Below are positions 1 to 12,388 of a stretch of DNA of 64,000 nt, piece after piece. A model generated the notes under the pieces. That model was not told the origin of the DNA. It saw only the letters and a program-made list of their open reading frames with translations, and searched no databases. The stretch spans positions 17,608,001 to 17,672,000 of the forward strand of contig CM060734.1 of the NCBI GenBank assembly GCA_030704615.1, read 5' to 3'. Position 1 is the first letter of the stretch. Each line of letters begins with the position of its first letter. This stretch comes from Takakia lepidozioides (Eukaryota > Streptophyta > Takakiopsida > Takakiales > Takakiaceae). A program made the position numbers and the translations under genes.

Positions 1-18
1 TATGCTTGTACCAAAGCT

Positions 19-3000
19 GTGTACCCAGGGTTAAAAGACATAGGCCAAGTATTGAACGTTCTGATTGCCCTGAAACAGAACCAACAATATTTGAGCAGAT
101 CCTTCACAGAGGAAATCCTCAAAGGCTTGAAGGGACAAGAGGTACCATGGGCGGACATAATGTACAACGCACTGGTAGAGGAGATGAAAAGATTACAAGG
201 TACTACCGCAAAATCTCCTATCATAGTGTCTGGCCCAATCATTGCTCAAATAATCCTTAGTTCTGGCATACTTAATGCACAAGAAAGGAAGGAAATGGGA
301 GTGTTTGAGCCAGAAACAACTGCAATGGAAGAGCAAGGCTCTTCACACAGTGAGGGTGGACTAGCAGCACAACCCGAGACTAAGAGGCAGAGAAGGGGAA
401 AGACGGTAGTGGCGGATCCACTGGCTTCACGGATTCCGCATGATAATGTTTCCCAAGCTCATGACCAGGGAGGGGCACAGCAGCACAAAAGAATGTTATT
501 ACTGGAAGCAGGACCTTCAGAGAGGGAGGAAGAAGTTACTTCTGCATCACAACCAACACAGCCACTTGAACGACTTGTCACAAGGTCACAAGTTATCCAT
601 GCAGCTCAACCCGAAATAATAGATTTGGAAAGTGAAGGATAGATATTCCAACTACAGAACAGATAGTGGCGGAAATAGAGAAAGGGGACCTTCTCTATGA
701 ATATTCTGGTCTGGTCAAGCAGACAGAAATCCCAGAGGTGCAACAGTTGCCCAAGAAAAAATCCTGAGGTACATATAATGCACACACCTGTGTCGGAGGT
801 ACCACAGGCGGAAGGCCATGACACTGTAGCACCGGTCATAAATGAAGTAGTTCAGGAAGAAAACCCGGTGGGACAATGGTCTGAATGGTTAGTGAGACAT
901 CATACTGTTGAAGATCGGGAGGAACAGCAGCAACCTCACCATGATGACCCTCAACAGGCAATGCTGATGAATTCCATAGGCAGGACACTTAATTTGTTGG
1001 GGACTTATGTCAAAACCCATGTTCCAATTACCCAATTGACAGCCTTGAAAGAAGAACTCAGGAAGGAGTTTGAGGCTCGACTTGCCACTGAGTGTTCAAA
1101 CAAGGTCGATGAAGAGGTCACTCTCAAGATGAAGCAGGACTTGGCCAATACAGAAATGGCTTTGCAATTGGCCAAGCAACAATTGATTGAGGCAGGCCTT
1201 GCGCAAGACCAGTTGCACGAAGCACATAAGCAACAGCTATACCAAATGCAGGTGCAGCATGAAAGCAAGTTGCAAGAACTGAATGCACTACATACGGAGT
1301 TGCAGACAGTGCATAACAGGATGGAGATACAATGCGCTACATTTACAACTATGCTTGACCAATCAACAAAAGAAATAAACAGTCAAGCGGAAAAATGTAC
1401 GAAGGCAGAAGAAGAGAATGTGGAGCACATGAAGCTCATTGTCGATATGAAGAATACAATCTGTCGCAATGAAGAAACTTTCAAGCAATACAGCAGATGG
1501 AAGCTGAGAATGAGAATACATCGTGGAGTTGCAACAAACCATCGTGGCCAATAGAAATGAAATCGCGGTCAGTAACAAGGCTTCGAAAGAAGCCAATAAT
1601 CTACTTGCTGCCTATGCGCAATTGGTTGAGCCACAGGCGAAGCGCATGAAGGCTTTACAACAGCAGTTGGAATTGTATAAGCTAAGAGAGGAGCAAACTC
1701 TCAGGGGAACCACAAGCAGCTTGGTGGATAACAGCCTTATGCAGGTCTGGTTAGCACAAGGGCCGTAGAGGGCAAAAGCCCACGGAAGCTCACCCAAAGC
1801 GAGATGAATGAGCTCAGACTGCAGGTGCAGAACATTGCCACAACTACTATAGACAATGTCTATAGTAGGATAGCAGAGAACGAGTTACAGAGGATGTAGA
1901 CGGACTCCAGACTCAAGTGGAAGGACCTCACTTCAAACATCGACCAAAGAGTCTATATCCCTCAGGAACAGCTAATGGCTTCTTATTTGCAAAGCCAGAA
2001 CTCTGGCTTTTCAGTCTTCACAGGAGGTGCAGGAGATGCCAATGGTACAGGAACCAGTACCACACCACCACAACAGGTCAGTGTACCAGTAGCTGAACCT
2101 GTGGTTACTACAACCACACCACAGCCACCACAGCCAAAGGTATGGGGCAATGCAGCTTTTAACCCACCTAAACTCCAGCTGCCAGGGAGTACAGTAGGGC
2201 TATGATTATGCCCTTCAACCAAATTCCCATCATGTTGGATTTGGCTTGGAAAGAATTTAGTCCTCCGCAGTCATTCGCACATTACTACCAAATCATGCGT
2301 ATCTGGCTGCCAGTGGCAACCAGGACTAAAGTTCTTCCAAACAATCGACATATTGAAGATCATCACTTTGCACAATACTGGCACGAGTTAGGTACCATGT
2401 TGAGGGAATTGGTTGCTTTCCAGGTTGTACATGGACTCATTTATACCAAGACCAAGAGATAGCAAGTATTGTCATGGGGTGCGGGCTATACTACGCTGCT
2501 TGTTTCCTGATACGTTACCACATAGAGCAACAAAAGATGCAAGCACGCTTTCAAAGTTACTCAGTGGAGATCATTGGGTATTACCTTCGTTGCCACCTCA
2601 TATGTACCTATATGACCCAAAAGTTATGATACAAAAGGATTCTCAAATTCGTTCATGGTTTCAAGCAGCCTGCAACAATTTGTCAACACAGAAATTCGGA
2701 CTTGATGACATTTTCTATAAGGGACATATCGCATGGAAATACTTGCACGCGGCACCAGTAATTGGTACCCCCCCATCTGGACAGACAAGGAGCTCAGTGT
2801 CTACACCAATTTTGCTGTTCAACGGTTTACACCAGGTTGTAAAATGCAAACTTCCAGACATGGGGCACCATTGTATGCCCCAGATGATTCCACAAAAAGT
2901 TCGAAAATTAAAACACCTGAGAGGCGATGAGGATTCTGATACAACTGTTTCTTCACAAATTCTTTTGACATGGGAGAAGACTATGCAATTCAGATGGAAG

Positions 3001-3219
3001 AGAAGAAACAAAGGGGATCTCCTATGCCGGAAAGATTACCTCGATATCAACCTCCAGAAGGCCTCACTTATCCAGGAGTATCAACCATCTCCATCAACCA
3101 GAGACAGACCTCGGGCTCGTACACACAGCCCCACCACGAAACTCTCAACGTCAACAAGGTGCTCACTCACAAAGGGTTGCTACTCGGAAACAGTAAACCG
3201 TGAGGACACGGCTTTTTGA
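19..3219 (+). pseudogene. Decayed extra (env-position) ORF of retroelement R1
   Basis: Open stretches in changing frames (19-642, about 643-773 in another frame, 697-1554, 1523-1768, 1975-2205, 2202-2462, 2413-2755, 2733-2930, 2970-3203) join into one protein-like series broken by several frameshifts and stops. The N-terminal ~110 residues resemble in style the plant retroelement 'putative transposon protein' ORFs (helical, with a KGLKGQEVPWADIMYNALVE segment). Residues coded by about 1030-1760 are a long Gln/Glu/Lys-rich coiled coil. A Pro/Thr-rich linker (about 1990-2190) and a C-terminal segment up to the polypurine tract follow. I cannot name a function; its place between pol and the 3' LTR fits an env-position ORF. 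It is not intact, unless the frame changes are sequence errors. Confidence 0.55.
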
Positions 3220-3233
3220 GGGGGAAGGGGTAA
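3217..3233 (+). other. Polypurine tract of R1
   Basis: The run GAGGGGGAAGGGG followed by TAA directly abuts the TG that opens the LTR at 3234, as expected for the plus-strand priming site of an LTR retroelement. Confidence 0.7.
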
Positions 3234-3618
3234 TGTTAGAGGACTGTAGGGGACTTAGACACTTATACGGGATCTGTAGGGTACCCTTAATTTTTGCACA
3301 GACTGAGACAAACAGGAACCTTAGGGGTGACAGCAGCGCACTGTAGAGGGGGGTTACATAGCCCACACAGCCGCACAGCAGTCACAGCCCACAGCCAATA
3401 CAGCCCGTCACAGTCGTCACACAGCCTACACAGCCGACACAGCCGTCACAGCCCACACAGCCGTCACAGCCCACACAGCCCACACAGCCCGTCACAGCAA
3501 CACAGCAGACACAGCCCACACAGCCAACACAGCCCGTCACACCCGTCACAGCCCACACACCCGTCACAGTCGTCACAGCCCACACAGCCGTCACACGTCG
3601 TCACAGCCCGTCACAGTC
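3234..3618 (+). repeat. 3' LTR of R1 (5' portion, cut by gap) with ACAGCC microsatellite
   Basis: It starts TGTTAGAGGACTGTAGG. From about 3360 it becomes a degenerate tandem of CACAGCC/GTCACAGCC units, which run into the N gap. The same units occur in the R2 LTR (about 8700-8870, reverse complement) and near 54990-55080, so the microsatellite belongs to this LTR family and probably caused the assembly break. Confidence 0.75.
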
Positions 3619-4118
3619 NNNNNNNNNNNNNNNNNNNNNNNNNNNNNNNNNNNNNNNNNNNNNNNNNNNNNNNNNNNNNNNNNNNNNNNNNNNNNNNNNN
3701 NNNNNNNNNNNNNNNNNNNNNNNNNNNNNNNNNNNNNNNNNNNNNNNNNNNNNNNNNNNNNNNNNNNNNNNNNNNNNNNNNNNNNNNNNNNNNNNNNNNN
3801 NNNNNNNNNNNNNNNNNNNNNNNNNNNNNNNNNNNNNNNNNNNNNNNNNNNNNNNNNNNNNNNNNNNNNNNNNNNNNNNNNNNNNNNNNNNNNNNNNNNN
3901 NNNNNNNNNNNNNNNNNNNNNNNNNNNNNNNNNNNNNNNNNNNNNNNNNNNNNNNNNNNNNNNNNNNNNNNNNNNNNNNNNNNNNNNNNNNNNNNNNNNN
4001 NNNNNNNNNNNNNNNNNNNNNNNNNNNNNNNNNNNNNNNNNNNNNNNNNNNNNNNNNNNNNNNNNNNNNNNNNNNNNNNNNNNNNNNNNNNNNNNNNNNN
4101 NNNNNNNNNNNNNNNNNN
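3619..4118. other. Assembly gap (500 N)
   Basis: Exactly 500 N; the length is probably a placeholder. The same gap size recurs at 28605-29104. Confidence 0.98.
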
Positions 4119-5545
4119 CTTACACACAATGTGTCCCAGAAGCACCCCTGAGTTCACACAGAAAGTACACTTCTCTGGATTCAGGCCCAGACCTCTCATC
4201 CTGCATCTGGCCAGACATAACTCCAATTTATGTAAGTGCTCATTCTTAGAGTTGTACACACTGAAATCATCCAAGAACACTAGGATTTCCATTTCTCCTT
4301 CTCTTTCTTCATAGAAATGTGATGGGTAACTGCTGGTTTCCTCTTCAGTTGGTGTTGCTGTCACTACACCACAGCAGATACCTCTTAAACAACTTAGGCT
4401 TTCCAGCCGCATCTCTGCAACCTGTTCCCACTCTGGGTGTGCAGCAAATAGGGTAGCTTCATGCTCCTCATCCAATCCTCCTCTCCAGACATACTCTCTG
4501 ACTCCTCGAGGTCTTCTTGTAGCAGGTAATCTACTAGATTTCTTTGTGGTAATTTGTATCTCGTGTATCCCATTATGCACGGTTAGTAACTGAGAATTCC
4601 AGTCATGGAATACCCTGGCCCGTTTCAGCCACGGACGTCCCAATAATAAGGAGTAAGCCTCCATGACTTCATCCATCTTCAACACAGTTACTGTGATCAT
4701 AAAGATCATCTTCTGTATCTGTATCTTAACTCCTCTTATCAATCCCAATGGCTGTACACTTCTTTGATCTGCCATTGTTACTGTAAATGGGGCTGGTTTC
4801 ATGTTACTTAGACCAAGCTTCTTCCTTAATTGGTCTGTCATGATATTTACTCCAGAGCCTCCATCTATCAGTACATCAGTTAGTTCTGTGTTTCCAATTC
4901 TCAATTGGATTACTGGCATAGAATCATCAAAGTCCATGACTGTTTCTCGCCCTTCCAGCTTCACATTATAACTGGTCACCTTGCTGTTCAGGTCTGTGTT
5001 TCCTGTCTCCTGGGCAATTCGATTGATTGCTTGATACAGCCTGTGCCTACAATAAGGTGCCACAGCCAATAGCTGTCCAATGGTAATTTTTGCTTTGGTC
5101 TGGCATATTACTTCAGCCAAAGTCTCTTCATTACTTTGCATGTCTGCATCTTTTTTTTTCCTTTCTTCCTCACTCCCTTCTTTTTCTCCATCCGAATCAG
5201 AGGAATCTGCCACAGGAATATCAGTACTCTTTTGCATTTCCCTTATAGTATCTGCCACTTCCTTGTGCAGTTCCTTCTCATCTTTCCAAGTCTCTTCATC
5301 TTCAGGCATATCATTGCCACCTTCATTATCATCTTCTTCCTCTACTACTGGAGGTATTAGTTTGGCTTTACTTCTTGTTACTATCATTGTACTTACTTCT
5401 GGTACAACAGATGGCCTAACCATGTGAGCTGCCACCACTGGGCCCTCATTCACAGGAGCTCTCATCTCATTCTGGTGTCTTATCCAGAATGAACAGGCTG
5501 CCTTGCGATGTCCTAGCTGATTACAATAGTAACATAGTTCTTCAC
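4119..5545 (-). pseudogene. R2 pol: zinc knuckle, aspartic protease and truncated reverse transcriptase
   Basis: Reading leftward, a third gag-type knuckle (CYYCNQLGHRKAAC, CX2CX4HX4C) near 5530-5490 leads into an acidic linker. Next is a retropepsin-like domain with the catalytic LIDGGSGVNIM segment (DGG instead of the usual DTG/DSG) and the LLLGRPWL motif. About 100 residues later comes the C-terminal half of the RT palm, VFLDDFSVYNSKNEHLHKLE and the GLGLNPEKCTF block with LGHIV. The N-terminal RT blocks expected before the FLDD motif are missing: the frame runs straight from linker to FLDD, so this is an internal deletion, not just loss at the gap. Confidence 0.8.
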
Positions 5546-7427
5546 CATTGGGTCCTCGCCCTTGGTCTGTTCTGGATTATTTCTATAATCCTGATTCCCG
5601 GGCTGGTAATTCCCCCTTGGATTACCCTGATAGTTGCCTCTGGAATTTCCTTGGTAATTCCCTCTTGAATTACCTCTCCCTTCCATGCCATTGTTATAAC
5701 CACCAGACCTACCATAGTGGTCCTGATCATTGTTTCTTCTTGGCTGGGGCTGCACCTGATGCACCCTTACTTGCCTAGGTTCTCTTGCAGCTGTCTTTCT
5801 GTTGTAGTAACAATTCTCAGTAGAATGGTTATCCATTTTACAGATAGTACAGTGTTTCTCTTTCATGTGGCATTCAGTAGTGGTGTGGCCTTCATTCTGG
5901 CATTTTGCACACCAAACACCCTTCCTCCAATGTGTTGCAGCCTCTGTGGCATACTTCTTCAAGATTTCTTCCAATCTTTTTTCATAGTTATCCCTCTTTA
6001 GCTTCTCCTTTCTCTTACTCTTCCTTTTAGTTCCTGCTCTTCTTTTCATCTGACTCATCCTCAGAGTCCTCATCATCCTTTTTCTCTCTCCTGAGCATTC
6101 CCAATTGCTCAATTCTGTTTGCAGTTTCAAATGCCTCCTCCACTGTATTATGGGGTAACATATCCACTTTCTTTTGCAACTCTGGTCTTAGTCCACTCAC
6201 AAACCAAGTCTTCTGTAAACCTGGTGCTGGTACTGCAGCCAGCTTTTTTCATCATCAATTCCATCTTTTCCATATACTCCTCAACAGTTTCATGCTTCTT
6301 TTGCTTTAACTGTTGTAAACTTCCATACACTTCATCCTCAGTTTTACTTGTCCTGAACCTATTTCGGAATGTTGTATTCAAGCCATTCCAGGTTAGGAAA
6401 TGATTATTAGGGAATCTTGCATACCATTCACTTGCTTTCTTGATAAGTGAACAAGGAAACAATCTCATCTTGGCATCATTGCCATTCTCATTGTTCACTA
6501 TACACATGTGCTCAAATTGGCTAATGTGTACATCGGGATCCCCTTTTCCTGAATATATTGGAAAGGGTGGTTTTGCCCGTGTTGGTTGTAACGCCATCTG
6601 TGGCCCTACCTTCTGCCCACTGACAGGTGCTGGCACCCTTGCTGGTGCTGGTCCTTCTGGACCTGTTGTTTTTGTGGTGGATCTTCCACCAAGTGGTGCC
6701 CTTGAGCACTCCCTGCTTCTGGCCCCACGATATTCACAGTATTCCCAGCTTTAGTTGCACTACTTCCCACATTCCCTGTCCCCCCAGAGCCAGATCCAGG
6801 CCGCCCGCCTGATCCCCCTGAGCCGACACCTTCGTTGGCCTGTGATCCAAGTGCTCCACTTGATCCAGGTCCAACGGGTTGGGATGTCCTGGTTGTAGTC
6901 TCAACCTCAGCTGTTGGGTCTACTTCTTCATATTCTTCCTCTTCCAATTTCTTCTCTCTGTTTTCATCCTCTAAGTTCTGCCCCTGGGTTTCTTCTTCAC
7001 TCATGTAACTCAACTGTAATGGTGTTGGAGAGTCTGAACTCTCCGTTGGCTCTGCCACATCCTCTTCTCCTTCTTCACCTTCCGCTTCAGAAACTGGAGT
7101 TCCTGCTTTTGGTGTTCCATGCCAACTCTTATCAAAGATTTCTGTCAAATCTTTTATCCAGGGATGTACCTCAGATCTTTCACCTCGTGATTGATCTTCT
7201 TCCTGTACAAATTCCCTTAATCTTTCTTGCAAAGAAACAGAAGGAGTGGCATCCAACTCTAGTTCTTCCGGTATGGGTGATGTATTCTTTGATCTTAATG
7301 GTGTGAGAGGTCCAGATGATTCCCCTATGTCTATTCCTCTCTCCCAAAGATATGGATAATTAGCTTTTAGATAGCTTTCTCTTTTTGCTGAATATCTCTG
7401 GCGTCTAGCTTCTCTTTCATCACTCAT
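5513..7427 (-). pseudogene. R2 gag polyprotein (frameshifted)
   Basis: It starts at an ATG at 7427. About 240 acidic, Ser/Gly/Pro-rich residues lead into the retrotransposon gag domain in another frame (6636-6240; IYSGKGDPDVHISQFE, then SEWYARFPNNHFLTWNGL and the VEEYMEKMELMMKKAG helix). Two more frame changes (near 6235 and 6035) lead to a basic region and paired knuckles around CAKCQNEGHTTTEC and CTICKMDNHSTENC, followed by RGNYQGN-type repeats. This is the capsid/nucleocapsid precursor of the element. Three frame changes make it non-functional as read. Confidence 0.82.
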
Positions 7428-7629
7428 GTCCCATGTCTTTCATTTCTTTTTAATGTGGCAATAACCAAAACTCTCTTCTGTAATATCTCTCGTATATGCC
7501 TGGGTTTCTTTCAAGCTTCAATGCACCCTTGGCTATACTTGAAGTCTCCGTTACCATATAACCATATGGCAAACAAGTCTGGAAAGCTGTTCTTGGTGTG
7601 AGTTTGATCCACAAAATATCCTTTGGAAT

Positions 7630-7908
7630 CTAATTCTTTACCAGTACAAGCTCTTCATGCATATGAGTATAAACATTCACTTTTCTTTCTTCCCAGCCTT
7701 CAAACTCTACTCGCTTAATGGATAGCAATGCTATCACATAAACCAACGTTGGTAACCAACGTGCTCTTCCTCTACAGGCTACCTGATAAATCTTTATCAC
7801 TCCTTTCTCCAGACCCCATTCCGGATCAGCATCATGCACTCGCTTAAGAATATTTTCTTTACAACCGTCTGGCAATTCCAAGAACCTTTGAAAGAATTGT
7901 TTGGACAA
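7630..7908 (-). CDS. Short ORF in the R2 leader, function unknown
   Basis: A 92-residue ORF lies between the primer-binding site and gag. It begins MSKQFFQRFLELPDGCKEN and holds one hydrophobic stretch (LPTLVYVIALLSI). I recognise no family. It may be a leader ORF, as some Tat/Ogre-type elements have an ORF before gag, or chance; coding is uncertain. Confidence 0.3.
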   Translation of the reverse strand: MSKQFFQRFLELPDGCKENILKRVHDADPEWGLEKGVIKIYQVACRGRARWLPTLVYVIALLSIKRVEFEGWEERKVNVYTHMHEELVLVKN

Positions 7909-8017
7909 TCTTTCTTCCTACGTTCCACAGGGAATTTGATTCACTTCAAACTCTTTAATGGTCCAACCACCATGATCCCACCAGATGCCTGTCACATCTG
8001 GTTGTTCATGACTCAGT

Positions 8018-8037
8018 TCCCCAGTATGGTCGCCAAA
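8018..8037 (-). other. Putative primer-binding site of R2
   Basis: Directly inside the LTR end (...GCGCGACA) the minus strand reads TTTGGCGACCATACTGGGGA, which has the form of tRNA-complementary primer sites of plant gypsy elements (TGGCG...). The matching tRNA was not determined. Confidence 0.5.
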
Positions 8038-8985
8038 TGTCGCGCGGCTTTTACTCACCCATCCCTTCGCTATCCGAGGCGGAAACTCCAAGATAGAAGA
8101 GTTGGAAATCTCTAAGTACTCAACCCGCTCAGAACAATCAGTCATGACCTACAGCTAGTGTATCATGGGGGTGTTTCCTATTTGTTTCCCTTTCCACATT
8201 CATGTTAGCTACCTTACCATTGATAATTAAGTATCAGTTTGCTTCATCAATCTATCAAATTCCTTCAACTCATCCATTCATTCCACAGCTTCACTCAGAT
8301 CTCTCTACACAGTGTGATTGTATCGTATAAGTATCAGATTATGATTTATCAGGTATCAGGCCGAAGCCATTGTGTCTCTAATCTGCTTTACAATATCACT
8401 ACAGCTTTGCATATAACAAGCATCTACTAATCATCTCTCCTCCTTCACCGTGCTCTCCATGCTTGCTTCCGTTCTTGCTCTCCGCCCGATCCCCTCTCAT
8501 CCATGACCAAGAAGTCCTCCCCCTGACGTGCTTCCAAGAATAATAATCCCCTTCTCAGTCCTTGCTTCTCCCTTTATCTTCCTACCCGTGGCTCTAACCG
8601 TTTCCCTCACTAACCGTCGTCCGTGAACTAACATGTTCCATTTGCAGGTGTTGTTCCCCACAGTCGTTCCCTGTCCTGCTCTCCGTTCCCTATGGTCGTG
8701 ATAGCTGTGTCAAGCTGTGACTGGCTATGTGAAACTGTGACGGGCTGTGACTCGCTGTGCGACTGTGTTTGGCTGTGTCGGGCTGTGACTGGCTGTGTTG
8801 GCTGTGATGGCTGTGTCGGCTGTGAGGACTGTGACGGGCTGTGTTGGCTGTGATGGACTGTGTAAACCCCTTCTACAGTGCGCTGCTGTCACCCCTAAGG
8901 CTCCTGTTGATCTCAGTCTGTGCAAAAATTAAGGGTACCCTACAGATCCCGTATAAGTGTCTAAGTCCCAGACAATCCTCTAACA
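8038..8985 (-). repeat. 5' LTR of R2 (948 bp)
   Basis: It begins TGTTAG at 8985 and ends ...GACA at 8038 (TG...CA). Its first ~150 bp match the R1 LTR start. A CACAGCC-type microsatellite lies at about 8700-8870. Confidence 0.8.
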
Positions 8986-10063
8986 TACCCTCTGAGCTGG
9001 TGTTGTCCATAAAATTCTGATTATGCTCAATCTAGCACTCCTGCTCTAATTGAGTTTTGGAGAGATGATGGAAATCCAGATCCAGACCTTTATGCATTCA
9101 TGGAACATAGACTAAATTATCAGGTTGGGCTTTTGGAATTGCAACACCTGGCACTCGTTTTTAAAGGCTCAAGTGTTTCTGCTGATGGTATGTACCAAGG
9201 GTGGTGTTTGTCCTGGTTTTTTTTATAAAAAAAATTTAAACAAGACTCCTTCAATGATGAATGACATCTGAATCCAGGGTGATGGTTGTCTTGGAAATCC
9301 CACCCTCCCACCCTAACTTTTCATGTACTTCCAGGAAGATGACATGAGTTTCTATCAAGTAAGACACTGTCTATGCGAGGTGAAGTTAGATAGTGCCTCG
9401 TCATGAGGCTGATTTGTCTTTATTTGACAATGACAGCACTTGTCTTGTCTGTGCCTTGACGAGACATATTTATCTTCCCTCTGTTTTTTGCCCAGTGTAC
9501 TTAGTGGTTTCTGTACACACTTGCTACCTCTCACTTGTCATTTTCTTGTCTTCTTACTTTGATGTTCTAACACCTTTAATGGCTTTTGCAGAGGTCTGGC
9601 AAAGCCATGGGGTATCAGCCCCCTATACCTCCATAACAATAATATGGAGCAACAAATCCCTCATAAGGTATGATCCTCTCCAGCAAAAATATGTTGGTTG
9701 ATTGGGCACGGAGAGTAAGGCATCCTCGATGGTACCTGAAATAAACATAGAGCATCTAAATGACTTCTGAATTATGATATTATGAGCTAGGCCCTGGTAA
9801 GACAGCCTGCTAGAGTACATGTACTGTACACCTTATACATGATCCGGTCAATGCACATTACTCTTGTTAGCTGGTCTCCTGTAGCCGATGCCTTATGTCA
9901 GTTTTAGATACCTTATGTTACGAGTGACTTCCGTGTCCTTGGCTCAAGTGCTTCCATGTTTCTCCAGGTTATGGCTTTGCTCTTTGTAACACCAAAAAAA
10001 GTACCCAATCTTACTATGTTGCTGGAAGATGGCTTGTTTGAATCAGGGGCAGTAGACTACTGC
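8986..10063. repeat. Dispersed repeat, copy A (unoccupied MULE target)
   Basis: Nearly identical to 12389-13287 joined to 28418-28604. The first ~900 bp match the left part and 9880-10063 match the right part. Copy A shows the site before MULE insertion (GGTCTCCTGTAGCCGATG). A 102-codon ORF at 9393-9701 recurs in copy B but has no recognisable domain and I do not call it a gene. Confidence 0.85.
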
Positions 10064-11380
10064 CAGTGGCTGAAGAACACAAGTTCTTATTCATACCTTT
10101 GGGTAAATTGGTTCTAACCAAAAAGTTGGCCGATATGGTGGGAAGATGTGCAGTAGTCTGCTGCCATTGGTTGAAGAACACCTGTAATTTCTGAACTCTT
10201 GCCAAGTTTGAATTACGTTGTGCCAATGTTCACTCGTAATCCGAGAGCAGAGAGAATGCAGGCCTTTTATCCATTTGGTATTCAAGTCCAAGGATAGAAC
10301 TACATTGTAGAGGGAGAGCCTTATGAGAATGGGTCTGGTATGCGCACTCCCTTACGGGGTGAGTGCATACCAAACTCACTCCATAAGGGATTGCCATACC
10401 AGGGGTTGGATGGTGGGTGCCCCCCCTCTCCCTCTCTCCAATTATCTGTTCAGGATTAACAATTTTTTTCCTAAGCCTATCTGGTTTGGAAATTTATTGT
10501 CTTGAACTTTACCACCGAGGATGTAGCCTGCAATTTTTCATCCATTACATCCTTCCTCAATGTAACCATAACGGATGTAAGCCTAAGAGGATGTAACCTT
10601 AATGAAAGTGCAAAATTTCATTCCCAGTGGATGAAATCGCGGGATGGTTTGCCTAACCGTCTCTCTGCCCTAAGCACAGCACGATACTCGTGCTTGTTTT
10701 CTCTGGTGGAGGGCGATGGCGGCTGAGTGCTCGAGCAGCACGATCTGCGCGCGCTTTGTTTTTTTAATGCGCGATGGCGGCAGGTACTTCCATTTCCCGT
10801 GCTGGCAAACGACCTACTGCTGTGTTTGCCTGCAATCTGTCGCATTCATGAAGCAGCGGCGCTCTTAAGGAGACGGAGGAAGTTAAGTTGCACTTTGTAA
10901 AGATGCAATTTTCCTCGAGTCTCCCATTTTGTTGCATTCTATTGAGATTCAGATGTTGAACGCCGCAGCGTCCCACTCCACAAACGATTAAGGTTCTTAG
11001 TGGTGTCGCATCTTTGTTTTTCTTTTGATCAATTTGCTCACTGTAGAATGCATGTTGGACATGGATAGCAACTATGAAGACCTGCTACTCACTTGGTGCA
11101 TCCTCACTAACACCCATCTTTGATGTGGTGGTTTTGGGGACGGGCACAGGTGAGGGCCTTCACTTAATATGTATCTTTCAGTTTGCAGATGATCAAAAGA
11201 CTTGGCGATGGTGACGATTGACGCTGAATACTGCTTCAGCGGGGCATCCGATACGATTTGTTTTTGTTTTTTTATGATTGCAACCAACTGCTTCTGTTGA
11301 ACAATATGGCAATGTGCTGAGCTTTATAGAATACAGACGTTCTATTAAGACTCGGGGGTTTTCAACCTGATTATAAGTCG
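10064..11380. other. No gene seen; hairpin and short repeats
   Basis: No convincing ORF. An imperfect hairpin lies at about 10332-10400 (GGTATGCGCACTC pairing with GAGTGCATACC, with a second CCATACCAG arm). Repeated GGATGTAA/TTACATCC words at 10515-10600 could be a MITE-like remnant. The rest is unremarkable. Confidence 0.4.
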
Positions 11381-11389
11381 GTTTTTCTA

Positions 11390-12388
11390 GCATGATACCA
11401 GTATGAACTTTGGCATCATATTGATATGGTGCTGGAGTAACATCTCCAGACCTAAAGCTATCCAGTGATGCTTAAAACAGGCCTTCTTATGTTGTTTTAA
11501 CATGGTAAGTACCAAGGAGTACTTTTTGGACATCGAGGTTAGAGTTCTAAGACTAAAACAGTCATGACTACACTGCTCTAACTTAGAGATTACCAAGCTG
11601 CTGGCATGATGGGCTTTTCAGATTACATAACATCTGTTTTAAGGTTGCCAAGCAATGCCTTTGGAACCACCCTTTGAGCAAATTACAGGCTGTCTGGTCT
11701 GATTTATCAAGCAGGTCTTTGGAACTACGTTCTGAATTTAGAACAGAATGTCTAAGCTGTTTTGGCTCGATGGCTTTTCAGACTACATACTGGCTGCTTT
11801 AGGTGTACCAAGCAGCATCTTTGAAATTAAGCGTTGAGTTTAAAACAGGCCAAGCACCTGGCATGACGGGCTTTTCAGATTACATAACATCTGTTTTAAG
11901 GTTGCCAAGCTATGCCTTTGGAACCACCCTTTGAGTCTGAAACAGATCTGGTTTTACTGTTTTAACTTGTTTAAGGCAGATATATTCATATTGTTTTAGC
12001 TTGAAGAATACCAAGCAGATGTATTGAAGGGCTTTGCCAAATTACCACCGTCTGGTCTGAGTTATGAAGCAGGTTTTTGGAACTACTCTCTGAGTTTAAA
12101 ACAAAACTGTCTAAGCTGTTTTGGCTTGATGGCTTTTCAGATTACATAATGGCTGCTTTAGGTGTACCAAGCAGTATCTTTGGAATTAACCATTGAGTTT
12201 AAAACAGGCCTGGTTACGCTATTATAAGTTTGAAAAGTACCAAGTAGTACTTTTGGACATACCCAGTGATTTGAAAGCAAGACCTTTGCACACTGTTTTG
12301 ACTTGGAAAAATACCAAGCAGTGGGCTGGTCTGGCTTTTTCAAAATACATAATGTCTGGTTTAATTTTTCAAACTGGGCTTTTTGGAA
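11390..12388. repeat. Degenerate tandem repeat
   Basis: Blocks such as GGCTTTTCAGATTACATAA, GTACCAAGCAG-TCTTTGGAA and TTGAGTTTAAAACAGGCC recur about ten times at uneven 60-100 bp steps. Longer echoes occur at about 258 bp (11647 and 11905) and 358 bp (11709/12066, 11806/12165). Non-coding; it looks like an old, decayed satellite. Confidence 0.7.

Larger units (their letters stand above)
1..3618 (+). mobile_element. 3' part of a gypsy-type LTR retrotransposon (copy R1)
   Basis: The segment reads on the plus strand as a decayed ORF, a polypurine tract and then an LTR beginning TGTTAGAGGA at 3234 that runs into the gap at 3619. The first ~150 bp of this LTR match, in inverted orientation, the LTR at 8038-8985, so R1 and R2 are the same family facing each other tail to tail across the gap. 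No RT or integrase lies in the visible part. An extra ORF between pol and the 3' LTR is known in Athila/Tat-type gypsy elements; this assignment is inference. Confidence 0.75.
4119..8985 (-). mobile_element. 5' part of a gypsy-type LTR retrotransposon (copy R2)
   Basis: Read on the minus strand: 5' LTR (8985 to 8038, TG...CA), a primer-binding-like site, a ~600-bp leader with a short ORF, gag with three zinc knuckles, an aspartic protease, then part of reverse transcriptase before the gap. It is inserted into the 8986-10063 repeat: the second copy of that repeat at 12389 reads uninterrupted through the equivalent point (GGAA/TACCC). gag and pol carry several frameshifts, so it is probably dead. 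Confidence 0.85.

Noticed and set aside
3382-3594. Cys/Gly/Val-repeat ORF (minus) resembling a secreted repeat protein
   Set aside because: Translation of the ACAGCC microsatellite in the LTR.
9393-9701. 102-codon ORF duplicated at 12796-13104
   Set aside because: Conserved only because the whole repeat is duplicated; no domain, and the flanking non-coding sequence is equally conserved.
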